Notes under the pieces: generated by a model
What the model was told of the DNA's origin: nothing
Database searches by the model: none
What the model saw: the letters and a program-made list of their open reading frames with translations, nothing else
DNA from: Paludibacterium yongneupense DSM 18731
Lineage (GTDB): Bacteria > Pseudomonadota > Gammaproteobacteria > Burkholderiales > Chromobacteriaceae
Direction of reading: 5' to 3'
NCBI RefSeq assembly: GCF_000422925.1
Contig: NZ_KE383957.1
Location: 423,468 to 487,467, forward strand
Length of the DNA stretch: 64,000 nt
Made by a program: the position numbers and the translations under genes
Shown: piece by piece, positions 47,855 through 56,510 of the stretch
How positions within the stretch are numbered: position 1 is the first letter of the stretch
Layout of the letters: each line of letters starts with the position of its first letter

Positions 47855-48992
47855 CGTCGTCCTCCTGCTTGCGCCCAAAAGCAATGCCGGACAGGGTCTG
47901 GTTGATATGCACGCCGCGGTATTGTTCGCCGTAGGTGGCAAACCCGACTACATGATTGTCGCGTCCGAGCGCGTCAACTTCCGCCGCCAGCCCCGTATTC
48001 TGTATTTCCAGGCGACGCAGTATGCAGTCGCAGGCGATGATCAATTGCGGCGGCTCGCCGAGAGCCTGCGCGATATCGGCGAATTGCGCGCGCAGGTCTT
48101 GCGTCAGGTTCTCGCCTCTGGCGAGGCGCAGCACCATGCCCTGCTCGATCGCACAGTAGAAACGCAGCGCGCCATCCGGCATGACTTGCTGGATCGAACG
48201 CACGTAGTGTTTGCCGCCAAGCTTGACCATGACCGGGATGTGCGAGAACAGGGCCGGGTCCAGGCTGTCGACGCCGGCATTGCGCGCATATTCGGCCGCC
48301 GCCGGTCGGCCGTTGAGTTCGTAGACGAGCCGTTGTGCGGCATCGGCGCGGGTGACGACCATTCTCTCTTCGCGCGGCGAGAAATGCTGGGTCATGAACA
48401 AATGAAACGGCAGCCGGGTCGCGAGCAGAATCAGCACGGCGCGGCCGGAGTGGAATTCGCCGTCGCAAAAGACGTGAGTGCGCTGAAAGCGCATGCCGTC
48501 GCCTGCCGATCCGCCGACCATGAAGACGGCACCGAGCGCATTCTGCACGGTGCGGGTGACGATTTCCTCCTTGACCGACAGCCCGTCTATCAATTGCAGA
48601 GCCAGTGTATTGACCGACTGGACCCAGGGCGCACGCGTCTCCAGTTCTTGACGCAGCGCCTGTATCTTGTCTCTGGCGGCAGCAGGGTCGAACGCGGGGA
48701 GTATCTGCAGTTGAGCGGCGACAGCCAGGTAATCCGGCCCTGCAAAGCCGACGCCGGTCAGTGTGTGTTCGCGATAGCCCTGCGGGCCGTAGCCTCCTGC
48801 CGTGGTGCAGCCGACGAGGAGAACCCCGGCGAACAGGTGCTTGAATTCTTGTGTGAGCAGGTCGAGATCGTAGTCGCAGGAGCAGAAGAAAATCACCAGG
48901 GAGAGGCCGGGGCCTGCCAGGCCGCGATGAAATTCGGTAGCGGCGGTGCGGGCATCGGTGGCGCAGGATTGCGCCGTCCGTATCTGACTCAA
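47838..48992 (-). CDS. FIST-domain sensor protein (NosP-like)
   Basis: A 384-residue FIST protein. The FIST N domain spans about residues 20-215 (LSLVIFFCSCDYDLDLLTQ, LLVGCTTAGGYGPQGYREHT, GAVFMVGGSAGDGMRF). The FIST C domain follows to about 365 (YARNAGVDSL, VGFATYGEQYRGVHINQTLSG). There is no signal peptide. Some FIST proteins (NosP) bind heme and sense nitric oxide, controlling a co-transcribed kinase; here the kinase gene directly overlaps. Heme binding is inference, and the ligand His cannot be assigned by eye. A sigma-70 promoter lies upstream at 49093-49121. Confidence 0.87.
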   Translation of the reverse strand: MSQIRTAQSCATDARTAATEFHRGLAGPGLSLVIFFCSCDYDLDLLTQEFKHLFAGVLLVGCTTAGGYGPQGYREHTLTGVGFAGPDYLAVAAQLQILPAFDPAAARDKIQALRQELETRAPWVQSVNTLALQLIDGLSVKEEIVTRTVQNALGAVFMVGGSAGDGMRFQRTHVFCDGEFHSGRAVLILLATRLPFHLFMTQHFSPREERMVVTRADAAQRLVYELNGRPAAAEYARNAGVDSLDPALFSHIPVMVKLGGKHYVRSIQQVMPDGALRFYCAIEQGMVLRLARGENLTQDLRAQFADIAQALGEPPQLIIACDCILRRLEIQNTGLAAEVDALGRDNHVVGFATYGEQYRGVHINQTLSGIAFGRKQEDDDERQA

Positions 48993-49092
48993 AATCGTCT
49001 CCTGCGCAGTGGGCCGGGCTGACTTGCGCTATCATGTGCGGGCACACGAGGACGCTACGCCATAGGGTCCGAAGGACGTTTACGATCGGACA

Positions 49093-49121
49093 AAAGTATT
49101 GCTTACCCGAAGCATAGTCAA
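49093..49121 (-). promoter_or_regulatory. Sigma-70 promoter of the FIST/kinase operon
   Basis: On the minus strand TTGACT (49121-49116), a 17-bp spacer and TACTTT (49098-49093) form a good promoter about 100 bases before the FIST start. The two sensor genes can therefore be expressed independently of treR. Confidence 0.65.
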
Positions 49122-49202
49122 GTCGGGCGTTGATGCACTATACCCGTTCGGCGCCGCGGCATGTTGGGCGGGTGCGGATGAAGGCGGGGGGCGGTGCTGC
49201 AA

Positions 49203-49913
49203 CTAGCGGCGTGCGATGTCCGAAAAAAGGAATTTATCCAGTCGATGGCGGGATTCGGTGTATTCGAACTGCTGGCCGTCGTACAGGAATGTGCGGTTCT
49301 TGACCACGATGACGTGGTCCGTGCCCTTGAGGTCGAGATAGCGCCGGTCCAGTTCGTTGCAAGGCTGGGCCTCGATCACGCGCTGGGCGTAACTGATCTT
49401 CAGACCCAGCTCGTGTTCGATATAATGATATATCGATGCCGAGGCGATGTCGCGGTCGAGTCCCGGAATGAGCGCTGCAACGAAATAGTTGAGGTCGAGG
49501 ATGACTTTTTCGCCGTCGATAGTCCGAACCCGCTTGATGTGGTCGACGCGCTCGCCCGTGCCGACTTGCAGCAGCGCGGCGAGACGGGGATCGGCATCCA
49601 GGGGCAGGAACTCGGCAACCTCGGTTTGGACTGTCCTTCCCAGCTTGAGATTGACCTCCTGGAAGCTGACGATGCCTCCGAGGTTAAACTCGATATTATC
49701 CGGGCTGAGCACGAACATGCCTTTGCCCTGGATTTTTTGGACGTAGCCCCGCTCCTGCAGCAGATCGAGCGCCTTGCGGACTGTGCTGCGGCTGGCCTGG
49801 TGATGTTCGCTCAGCGTGTTTTCCGAGTCGAGCTTATCCCCATGCTGCAGCTTGCCGTTGCTGATCTCGTTGAGGATGCTCTGGTAGATCTGGTTGCACT
49901 TGCTCGTTTTCAT
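49203..49913 (-). CDS. treR: GntR-family trehalose operon repressor
   Basis: A 236-residue regulator with an N-terminal GntR winged helix (YQSILNEISNGKLQHGDKL, SRSTVRKALDLLQERGYVQK) and a C-terminal UTRA effector domain (about residues 90-230: GERVDHIKRVRTIDGEKVILD and VIVVKNRTFLYDGQQFEYTES). This is the TreR type of Bacillus and other Gram-positives, not the LacI-type TreR of E. coli. In those systems trehalose 6-phosphate relieves repression. The two palindromes before treB are its likely sites. It lies 2.8 kb from treB, separated by the FIST/kinase pair. Confidence 0.87.
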   Translation of the reverse strand: MKTSKCNQIYQSILNEISNGKLQHGDKLDSENTLSEHHQASRSTVRKALDLLQERGYVQKIQGKGMFVLSPDNIEFNLGGIVSFQEVNLKLGRTVQTEVAEFLPLDADPRLAALLQVGTGERVDHIKRVRTIDGEKVILDLNYFVAALIPGLDRDIASASIYHYIEHELGLKISYAQRVIEAQPCNELDRRYLDLKGTDHVIVVKNRTFLYDGQQFEYTESRHRLDKFLFSDIARR

Positions 49914-50015
49914 TTCGCTAGCAAAGGGATAAGGATGGGCGTCGGCGATTTTAGCACTGCGGCAGGAAACGGGGCGCGTTTTGACTTTTATGATTCACGA
50001 ATGTATTATTAATAT

Positions 50016-50561
50016 ATGAACAAACAGCATGTTTCACACCCCTCGCTGGACAAGATTCAGGACCGGATCGACGCCATCGTCAACTTCATTCCGGGCTGCG
50101 ACTCGCAATTGCTCATGTTGCGCGTGTTGATGAAGTTGATCACGGCTGATTTGAACGAGCGCATGCGTGAGGTGCTGAGGGAGCATGATTTCCATCCGGT
50201 GAGCTTTACGGCTTTGATCATGCTGATCAATTCCAACGGCGCGCCGCTCAACCCTTCCGAGTTGTCGGACATGACCGGCGAGTCGCGTGCGAATACCACA
50301 CGCATCTGCGACGAGCTGGTTGCCAGCGGGTATCTGGAACGGCATGCCAATCCCGAAGATCGGCGTCGCGTCGATCTGTTTCTTGCGCCAGCCGGCGAAG
50401 AGGCCGCCCGGACCCTGCTGCCGGCCGTTCACTCGCGGGTCCTGGCGCCGTTGAAGTCCCTGACCGCCACCGACCGCGACGGGCTCGAGGCAACGCTCAA
50501 ACACCTGCTCGCCACACTGGAGGTCGACAAGGATGGCGCATGTCCGGCGGCATCGAGGTAA
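50016..50561 (+). CDS. MarR-family transcriptional regulator
   Basis: A 181-residue regulator. The winged-helix core is at about residues 55-140, with LNPSELSDMTGESRANTTRICDELVASGYLERHANPEDRRRV, the MarR recognition helix and wing. It resembles the EmrR/MprA group in length and in its position in front of an EmrB-type pump. It starts 102 bp from treR on the opposite strand, and the gap holds an AT-rich stretch (49990-50015) suited to a promoter and operator. It probably represses itself and the pump gene, which follows after 39 bp. Confidence 0.88.
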   Translation: MNKQHVSHPSLDKIQDRIDAIVNFIPGCDSQLLMLRVLMKLITADLNERMREVLREHDFHPVSFTALIMLINSNGAPLNPSELSDMTGESRANTTRICDELVASGYLERHANPEDRRRVDLFLAPAGEEAARTLLPAVHSRVLAPLKSLTATDRDGLEATLKHLLATLEVDKDGACPAASR

Positions 50562-50600
50562 GACCGCGAGTACTCAACAGACCTGCCAGGAGACCTGTCG

Positions 50601-52160
50601 TTGACTCTTGAATCAAACGGCGCGCCGCGCCGCCCGGCGCCGCTGGTCGGCGGCCAACTGGCTCTGTTGACCCTCGCCGTCGCCTTCGCGACATTCATGG
50701 AAGTCCTCGACACGACGATCGTCAACGTGTCGGTGCCGCATATTGCAGGCGATCTCGGAGTCAGCTCGACCCAGGGAACCTGGGCCATCAGCTCTTACGG
50801 TCTGGCCGCCGCCATCGCCGTGCCCTTGACCGGCTGGCTTGCGCAGCGTTTCGGCCAGGTGCGCCTGTTCGTCTTGTCGGTCATCCTTTTTACTCTGATG
50901 TCGATGCTGTGCGGGGTTGCCGACAGCCTGCAATCGCTGGTGGCATTCCGTTTTCTGCAGGGTCTGGTGTCGGGCCCCATGGTCCCCTTGTCGCAGACCT
51001 TGCTGCTGGCCAATTATCCCGATCACAAGAAAGGCCTGGCGCTCGCACTGTGGTCGATGACGGTGGTCGTCGCGCCGATTTTCGGTCCCATGCTCGGCGG
51101 CTGGCTGACGGACAGCTATAGCTGGCCGTGGATCTTTTATATCAATGTGCCGGTCGGCGTGCTGGCGGCGCTGCTGTCGTGGCGGCTGCTGCGCGATCGC
51201 GAGACGATGATCGTGAAAAAGCCGATCGACCTGATCGGGCTCGGACTGCTGGTGCTTGGCGTCGGCTCGCTGCAGGTCATGCTCGATAACGGCAACGATC
51301 TGGATTGGTTCAATTCGCATCTGATCATCGGACTGGCCGTGGTGGCGGTTCTGTCGCTCACCTATCTGGTGATATGGGAGCTGACCGATGCGCACCCCGT
51401 GGTCGATCTGTCCCTGTTCAAGGCGCGCAACTTCCGCTATGGCGTGTTGACCCTGTCGATGGGCATGTTCTGCTTTTTCGGGAGCACGGTGATTTTCCCG
51501 CTCTGGTTGCAGACGGTAAAAGGCTACGATGCGACCTGGTCGGGTCTGGCGACGGCCCCGGTGGGGGTGCTTGCCTTTTTCCTGTCGCCACTGGTCGGCC
51601 GCAATATCCATCGCATCAATCTGCGCTTGATGACATCCTTTGCGTTCATGATTTTCGCGCTGACCATGTTCTGGTACGCGAGCTTTACCCTGGATACCGC
51701 TTTCGATCAGCTGATCTGGCCGCGGGTCGTGCAGGGTATCGGGGTCGCCTGTTTCTTCGTGCCGCTCAACCAGATCATTTTATCCGGCATCGGCCCCGAC
51801 AGGATGGCTGCGGCATCCGGGCTTTCCAATTTTTTCCGGACGCTGTCGGGCAGTTTTGCGACGGCCATCGTGACCTTTGTCTGGACCCATCGCGAGGAGA
51901 TGCACCACGCGCAAATGACCGAGTCGGTGACTGGGTCGGCGGTGGCGACCCAGGATTATCTGGCGCGGCTGGCCGAGCAGGGCATCAATGGCGGCGCCGG
52001 CTTTTCCAGCATCGACCTTACCATCACGCAGCAAGCCTATATGCTTTCCACCAGCGAGGTATTCTGGGCCATGGGGCTCATCTTCACGTTGATGATCGGC
52101 GTGGTCTGGCTCGCGCGTCCTCCTTTCGGCGCGAGCGGCGGGCAGGGCGGCGGCCACTAG
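50601..52160 (+). CDS. DHA2-family MFS exporter, EmrB type
   Basis: A 519-residue protein with 14 predicted membrane helices. Signatures: LDTTIVNVSVPHIAGDLGVS (DHA2 motif D1), motif A GWLAQRFGQVRLF, motif C region TVVVAPIFGPMLGGWLTD, and a WRWIFYIN-like PWIFYINVPVG. EmrB pumps normally work with EmrA, a periplasmic adaptor, and TolC. Neither gene is next to it, which is odd for this type. The start is TTG at 50601, with AGGAG 8 bases upstream. It shares its final CTAG with the converging MFS gene's stop. The substrate is unknown. Confidence 0.88.
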   Translation: MTLESNGAPRRPAPLVGGQLALLTLAVAFATFMEVLDTTIVNVSVPHIAGDLGVSSTQGTWAISSYGLAAAIAVPLTGWLAQRFGQVRLFVLSVILFTLMSMLCGVADSLQSLVAFRFLQGLVSGPMVPLSQTLLLANYPDHKKGLALALWSMTVVVAPIFGPMLGGWLTDSYSWPWIFYINVPVGVLAALLSWRLLRDRETMIVKKPIDLIGLGLLVLGVGSLQVMLDNGNDLDWFNSHLIIGLAVVAVLSLTYLVIWELTDAHPVVDLSLFKARNFRYGVLTLSMGMFCFFGSTVIFPLWLQTVKGYDATWSGLATAPVGVLAFFLSPLVGRNIHRINLRLMTSFAFMIFALTMFWYASFTLDTAFDQLIWPRVVQGIGVACFFVPLNQIILSGIGPDRMAAASGLSNFFRTLSGSFATAIVTFVWTHREEMHHAQMTESVTGSAVATQDYLARLAEQGINGGAGFSSIDLTITQQAYMLSTSEVFWAMGLIFTLMIGVVWLARPPFGASGGQGGGH

Positions 52161-53365
52161 GCGCCTGCCGTAGACTGGCGCCGGTCGATCAGCAGGCACG
52201 CGGCCGCCAGGGCCAGCGCGCATAACAGCGCATAGATCCAGCCGATATCCAGACTGTTCCCGATCCGGTGCAGCATGGCATAAATCACAAGCACGCCGCT
52301 GCCCGCCACGCTCAGGCTGCCGGCTTGCAAGCGCCCCAGAAACGCATCGTCTGTCAGATCCTGCGCCAGGGTCAGGCTGACGGCCCAGGCCGCCATGCCC
52401 AGCCCGACCAGCGTGTAGAGGGCGCAGGCCTGCGCCAGCGTTCGCGATAGGGAGAACAAGGCCAGCGCGAGCGCCAGCAGCATGATCAGCCCGAATAGCG
52501 TCCGCCTTGTCGACAGGGTCCGGCACAGCACTGGCGACAGCAAACCTCCCGCACATACCCCCAGGGAATAGAGCGCTTCCAGCCAGGAAAATTCGCGCGC
52601 GCCAACCCCGAGCGTCCTGCTGGCAAACGGAACCAGCACGATCGGGACCGTCATCAACAGCATCATGACCAGGGCCTGCACCAGATAGGCTGCGCACAGT
52701 CCCTTCGTCTGCCTCAGATAGCCGAGGGCGGCGCGGCACGCCCACCATGGATTCGCCTCCGCCGTCCTTGAACGCGATGTCGGCGGCAGGGCCGCGCACA
52801 GGAGTGCCGCCACGACAAAGCAGCCTCCGCCCAGCGCAAATGCCGCCGCCCCGCTCGTACGCGCCAGCAGGAAGCCGCTTGCCGTCATGCCGGCAATGGT
52901 GCCGAATTCATAAAGGATGTCCACGGTTGCGTTTGCCTCGAGCCGCCGCGTCGGCTCGAACATATCCTTGACCATGGGCAAGGCCGCCGGGAAGTAAAAA
53001 GCCTGAAAAATCCCCAGTGTGAGCGCCAGTGCGGCAATGGGCAGGCCATGGCCGCCCAGTTCCGCCAGCGCGAACACGATCAGCGCGACGCCCCGTACGG
53101 CGTTGGACAGGGCAAGAAGCGCGCGTCGGTCGTAGCGATCGGCACAGACGCCGAAAACGGGGCCGAACACGACGGACGGCAGCCACAGACACGCCATCAA
53201 CCATGCCAGCGTGCCCAGCGAAGCGCTGCGCTGCCATCCGTCCCAGGCCAGCGCGATATAGATCAGGCCATTGCCGAAGGTAGCGATCAGTCCGCTGGCG
53301 GCGAAGAAGCGATAGGGACGGTGCCGGAACAGGGATGCCCGTGTGCGCAACTCGGCAATCAGCAT
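52157..53365 (-). CDS. MFS exporter of the peptide cluster
   Basis: A 402-residue protein with about 12 membrane helices. The N-terminal half shows FFAASGLIATFGNGLIYIAL, motif A GVCADRYDRRALLALSN and PAALPMVKDMFEPTRRLEAN, as in MFS_3-type exporters. It is the last gene of the minus-strand run that starts with the small peptide gene, and its start overlaps the HExxH gene's end by 7 bp. That coupling suggests it exports the mature peptide product; in microcin C clusters the exporter MccC is also an MFS protein. The role is inference from position. Confidence 0.82.
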   Translation of the reverse strand: MLIAELRTRASLFRHRPYRFFAASGLIATFGNGLIYIALAWDGWQRSASLGTLAWLMACLWLPSVVFGPVFGVCADRYDRRALLALSNAVRGVALIVFALAELGGHGLPIAALALTLGIFQAFYFPAALPMVKDMFEPTRRLEANATVDILYEFGTIAGMTASGFLLARTSGAAAFALGGGCFVVAALLCAALPPTSRSRTAEANPWWACRAALGYLRQTKGLCAAYLVQALVMMLLMTVPIVLVPFASRTLGVGAREFSWLEALYSLGVCAGGLLSPVLCRTLSTRRTLFGLIMLLALALALFSLSRTLAQACALYTLVGLGMAAWAVSLTLAQDLTDDAFLGRLQAGSLSVAGSGVLVIYAMLHRIGNSLDIGWIYALLCALALAAACLLIDRRQSTAGA

Positions 53366-54123
53366 GGCGTACTCTCGTCTTCCAGCGCGCGCAGCAGACG
53401 CCGGCCCGCCGTGGTGAAGCCGTCATGGCAGGACAGGGACGACAGTGCCTGCCCGAGCTGGCGACGGCGAAGCGCGAGCCGTACGGCGGCGCCGGCGCCG
53501 AGGGCGCGGGCGATGGCGGGCTCGCATAGCACCATGGTGACACGACGCAGAACAAAGGCCGCGTGCAATACTCCAAGAGGCGAACGCAGACTCGAGCGCA
53601 GGGGGCTGGGCAGCGGTGGTCCGGGGTAAATCAGGGGGTCGACGCTCTGACGCAGGAAAAGATCGAGATGGGACGCTTCATGCACCATCGCTTCGACAAA
53701 GTCCAGGCAGCGCCAGTCGCGTTTGGGCGCAAGCAGGATGCAGCCGGGGAAGGCGCGGGTGCTGGCGGCGATCAGTGCGCGGTGCTCGACCAGCAGTATT
53801 CTGCCCACCAGGCGCGCGAGCACGGCCCCGGCGGCCGGGGCCTGGCTCGTGATCAGCTTCCAGGCCTGGCCGACTCGGCGTTCCAGCACCGGATCGCGGC
53901 GCAAGGTGCCGGGCGGCGGCTCGGGCTCGAGCGCCAGCTCGCGCCCGATGGCATGCACCAGCGCATGGTCGGTGGCTGGCGAGTCGGTGTGGTAGTAGGC
54001 CAGGCGCGCCTTGAGCGGCAGTGCAGGGCTGTGCCCGACCCTGGCGCAGACAGGCAGGCGCTGAAGCAGGTAGCCGACCAGTTCTGCGTCAAAAATCGAG
54101 GCGCTGATCCGTGCCATTTTCAT
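53359..54123 (-). CDS. HExxH-motif protein, candidate peptide-modifying enzyme
   Basis: A 254-residue protein that I cannot name with certainty. The clearest feature is a metal-site motif HEASH at residues 148-152 within FVEAMVHEASHLDLFLRQ. It is preceded by FPGCILLAPKRDWRCL and followed by a Pro-rich loop DPLIYPGPPLP. This layout resembles the HExxH proteins of RiPP clusters, including the group described as alpha-ketoglutarate-dependent peptide beta-hydroxylases. A protease role is the alternative. No signal peptide is seen. Its start overlaps the E1-like gene by 35 bp, with GGGGGA as ribosome site, so it is tightly coupled to it. Confidence 0.65.
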   Translation of the reverse strand: MKMARISASIFDAELVGYLLQRLPVCARVGHSPALPLKARLAYYHTDSPATDHALVHAIGRELALEPEPPPGTLRRDPVLERRVGQAWKLITSQAPAAGAVLARLVGRILLVEHRALIAASTRAFPGCILLAPKRDWRCLDFVEAMVHEASHLDLFLRQSVDPLIYPGPPLPSPLRSSLRSPLGVLHAAFVLRRVTMVLCEPAIARALGAGAAVRLALRRRQLGQALSSLSCHDGFTTAGRRLLRALEDESTPC

Positions 54124-55081
54124 AGCAGTATTCCCCCAGTGTGCTCAGATTGAAAGGGTCCAGCGTCAGTTCGCGGTTCAGGCACAGGTTGCGACGCAGG
54201 TGGTAAAAGTAATTGATGACTTCGTTGCTCATGATCGCGCACAGAAGGCTGTTGGTTGAGGGGAGTGAACCGGACAGGGGTTTGCTGCGCACCCCGCGCA
54301 AGGGAGCGAAGCGCACGAGATAGCGGCATGCGGCGTCTCTTCCGACCAGGAGTGGCCCCGCCTTGATGCTGTCGTGGGCGGTCGATCCGAACAGGACCGG
54401 TGTGCCACTTTCGAGTGCGTAAGTGGCGACAATGCATGCGGCCCGGGCGGGCGGGGTGTCGATGCCCGAGATCACCATGTCGCTGCGCGGCAGGATGGCA
54501 TGCAAGGCCGCAGCGGAACGGACGCGGTGTTCGATGCAGCGGATATGCGAGCGCGGGTTGAGCTGCCGCATTCTTTCGGCCAGGCAGCGGGTTTTGGGCT
54601 GACCGATGTCGGCGGGGAGGTAGCCATACTGCCGGTTGAGATTGGATGCGCCGACGCGGTCGAAATCGACCAGGGTGAAACGGGTGAATCCGGACAGTAA
54701 CAGATTCAGTGCGACATTGGCGCCGACGCCTCCCAGGCCGAGGATGGTGAGGTGGGTATCGGGGTCGAAGTCCGGGCAGTGGCGTGCGTCGGCCAGGTAG
54801 TGGCAGAAGAAATCATAGGATTTTTCCAGCGGACTATCCTGATAGCGGGTGCGATAGCGCACCAGCAGCCCTGTACGGATGAGTTTTCCGATCAGGGCGC
54901 CGAGCACGCTGACGGAGGCATGGCTGTGTAGTCTGGCGGCAGACAGGCCCTGATCGCATTCTTCGATGAAGCTGGCGATGCGCCGCCGCTCGGTGCCCGG
55001 TGTGATGACGTAGCTGGTTTTTCCGTAGAGGATGATACGGCCGGCAGCGAATACCGGTGTGGCATTCAGTTTCCAGTGCAT
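54089..55081 (-). CDS. ThiF/MccB-type E1-like adenylating enzyme
   Basis: A 330-residue protein. Residues 1-100 form a small domain resembling the peptide-binding front part of MccB and of RiPP leader-binding proteins. Residues 110-300 are the ThiF/MoeB/E1 nucleotide-binding fold: LTILGLGGVGANVALNLLLS with the ATP-binding glycine loop, VDFDRVGASNLNRQYGYLPA with the Asn-Arg-Gln set, KTRCLAERMRQLNPRSHI and VISGIDTPPARA. The usual CxxC zinc pairs are not seen. In such pathways the enzyme activates a peptide C-terminus with AMP. It lies 18 bp after the solute-binding-like gene. Confidence 0.82.
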   Translation of the reverse strand: MHWKLNATPVFAAGRIILYGKTSYVITPGTERRRIASFIEECDQGLSAARLHSHASVSVLGALIGKLIRTGLLVRYRTRYQDSPLEKSYDFFCHYLADARHCPDFDPDTHLTILGLGGVGANVALNLLLSGFTRFTLVDFDRVGASNLNRQYGYLPADIGQPKTRCLAERMRQLNPRSHIRCIEHRVRSAAALHAILPRSDMVISGIDTPPARAACIVATYALESGTPVLFGSTAHDSIKAGPLLVGRDAACRYLVRFAPLRGVRSKPLSGSLPSTNSLLCAIMSNEVINYFYHLRRNLCLNRELTLDPFNLSTLGEYCYENGTDQRLDF

Positions 55082-55099
55082 GGGGACTCCTGTCGCGCG

Positions 55100-56458
55100 T
55101 CAGACCGCAGAAACAAAACTGCCGACCCGGAACACCGAGTCGGGATCGATGCCCTCGCGCACGAAGAACCCTTGCGGCAGCTCCAGCAAGGGAATGGCGA
55201 TGCCGTGCGCTTGCAGCAGGGTGTCGAGGCCGGCGTACAGGACATCGTCGGCGCCAGCGCCGGCCGTCAAGCGTGTGTACAACTCCCGTGCGCGCAGGTC
55301 GGCCGCCTGCGGTAGCAGGCCGCGCGCCAGATCGGCTCGATACAGCAGCAATGGGGTGCTTTTGAGCGAGACACGGATTTCGAGTCGCAGATGCGTGTTG
55401 GCGATGCGTTGCCCATATCCTTCCTGCACCGCCTCCAGAGACCAGCCGTGTCGCGCCCATTGTCGCCGCAGCTCTTCGACGATCTGACGGTTGGGGTAGA
55501 AATCCTCGTAGGCGATGCGGATGCGCTGGCTGGCGGGCGCCAGCGCCGCACGTCCATCCGGCGCGCCCCCGGTGCCGAGGGGGCGGTGGTAGGATGTGGC
55601 CACCGCCGGTACGTCGTGCAAGTGGTGGCGCAGCGTTTCACGGTCGCAGGCGTAGGTCAGTTGCCGGCGCAAGGGTTCCGCCAGCTCCGTGAAGCGTCCG
55701 CCGGCGGCAAGCAGCAACATCATCCCATCGTGACAGCGATAGAAATCGCGGCTCAGACTGGCGGCGGCATAGAGTGGGTAGACGAGCGCCGTGTCGGCAC
55801 TGACGTCGACGTGTTTGCGCGAGTAGGCGCTGGCCGTTCCGTCGTGGGCGATTCGCCGAAAGTGCAGCGTGCCGAAGGCATTCGCCGCGGGTTCGAGGCA
55901 GAAATGCGGGTTGATGCCCAGATGGCAGCCTTCGTCGTCGCGCTGCAGCAGGCGATAGGGGCCGGCCGACCGTTGCGGGTCGACGGGGTGCATGGGGGAC
56001 AAGGCGATTGCGCACAGCAGGTGTGCAAAGAAGCGGTTGGCCTGCCCCAGGTCGCAGGCCAGGCGATCCGGTGCAGGGCAGTGCACGCCCAGATACTCGG
56101 ATTGGCCACGGGTGTAGGCCGCGAAGCCGGCCAGATCCGACAGTAGCGTCCGGAAGCGGTTGCCCGGGTCGCGGCAGATCACCCTGATGGTGCGTCGATA
56201 GTCTTCTGCCGTGAGCCGCCTGGCATCGTCCCAGCGCAAGTCGTCACGCAGCTTGAATTGCCAATGGCGGTAGCGGGCGTCGTGCCGGACCGCGGCGGCG
56301 GCCAGCGGGGCGGGGCCGCCGACACCATCGCGTAGCAGCGGTAACGCTGTCTTGGAATGGATGCGCTGCCCGCACCAGTCCGAGACCCTCCACCACTCGG
56401 TCTCATAGGGCATGGCTTCCAACGCCAGGGTAAGGGGAGATGTTGCGCAGGCAGGCAT
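55100..56458 (-). CDS. SBP_bac_5-like peptide-binding protein without signal peptide
   Basis: A 452-residue protein. The fold resembles family 5 extracellular solute-binding proteins (OppA/YejA/SgrR C-terminal type), seen in YRHWQFKLRDDLRWDDARRL followed by TAEDYRRTIRVICRD, SAGPYRLLQRDDEGCHLGINPHF and RQLTYACDRETLRHHLHD. Unlike transport proteins, it has no signal peptide or lipobox; the N-terminus MPACATSPLTLALEAMPYETEWW is short and not membrane-like. It also lacks the SgrR DNA-binding domain. It should therefore be cytoplasmic and might hold the precursor peptide or sense the product. GAGGTG precedes the ATG. It follows the peptide gene by 52 bp. Confidence 0.75.
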   Translation of the reverse strand: MPACATSPLTLALEAMPYETEWWRVSDWCGQRIHSKTALPLLRDGVGGPAPLAAAAVRHDARYRHWQFKLRDDLRWDDARRLTAEDYRRTIRVICRDPGNRFRTLLSDLAGFAAYTRGQSEYLGVHCPAPDRLACDLGQANRFFAHLLCAIALSPMHPVDPQRSAGPYRLLQRDDEGCHLGINPHFCLEPAANAFGTLHFRRIAHDGTASAYSRKHVDVSADTALVYPLYAAASLSRDFYRCHDGMMLLLAAGGRFTELAEPLRRQLTYACDRETLRHHLHDVPAVATSYHRPLGTGGAPDGRAALAPASQRIRIAYEDFYPNRQIVEELRRQWARHGWSLEAVQEGYGQRIANTHLRLEIRVSLKSTPLLLYRADLARGLLPQAADLRARELYTRLTAGAGADDVLYAGLDTLLQAHGIAIPLLELPQGFFVREGIDPDSVFRVGSFVSAV

Positions 56459-56481
56459 GGCTTGTCACCTCGATCGGGATG

Positions 56482-56504
56482 GGCCCCGTCTTGCGGACGG
56501 GGCC
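56482..56504 (-). terminator. Strong hairpin between peptide gene and enzyme genes
   Basis: GGCCCCGTC / GACGGGGCC make a perfect 9-bp stem with loop TTGCG, 6 bp after the small peptide gene's stop. No T run follows, so partial termination or mRNA protection is likelier than a full stop. Such hairpins commonly keep precursor peptide levels above enzyme levels. Confidence 0.65.
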
Positions 56505-56510
56505 GCGGGC

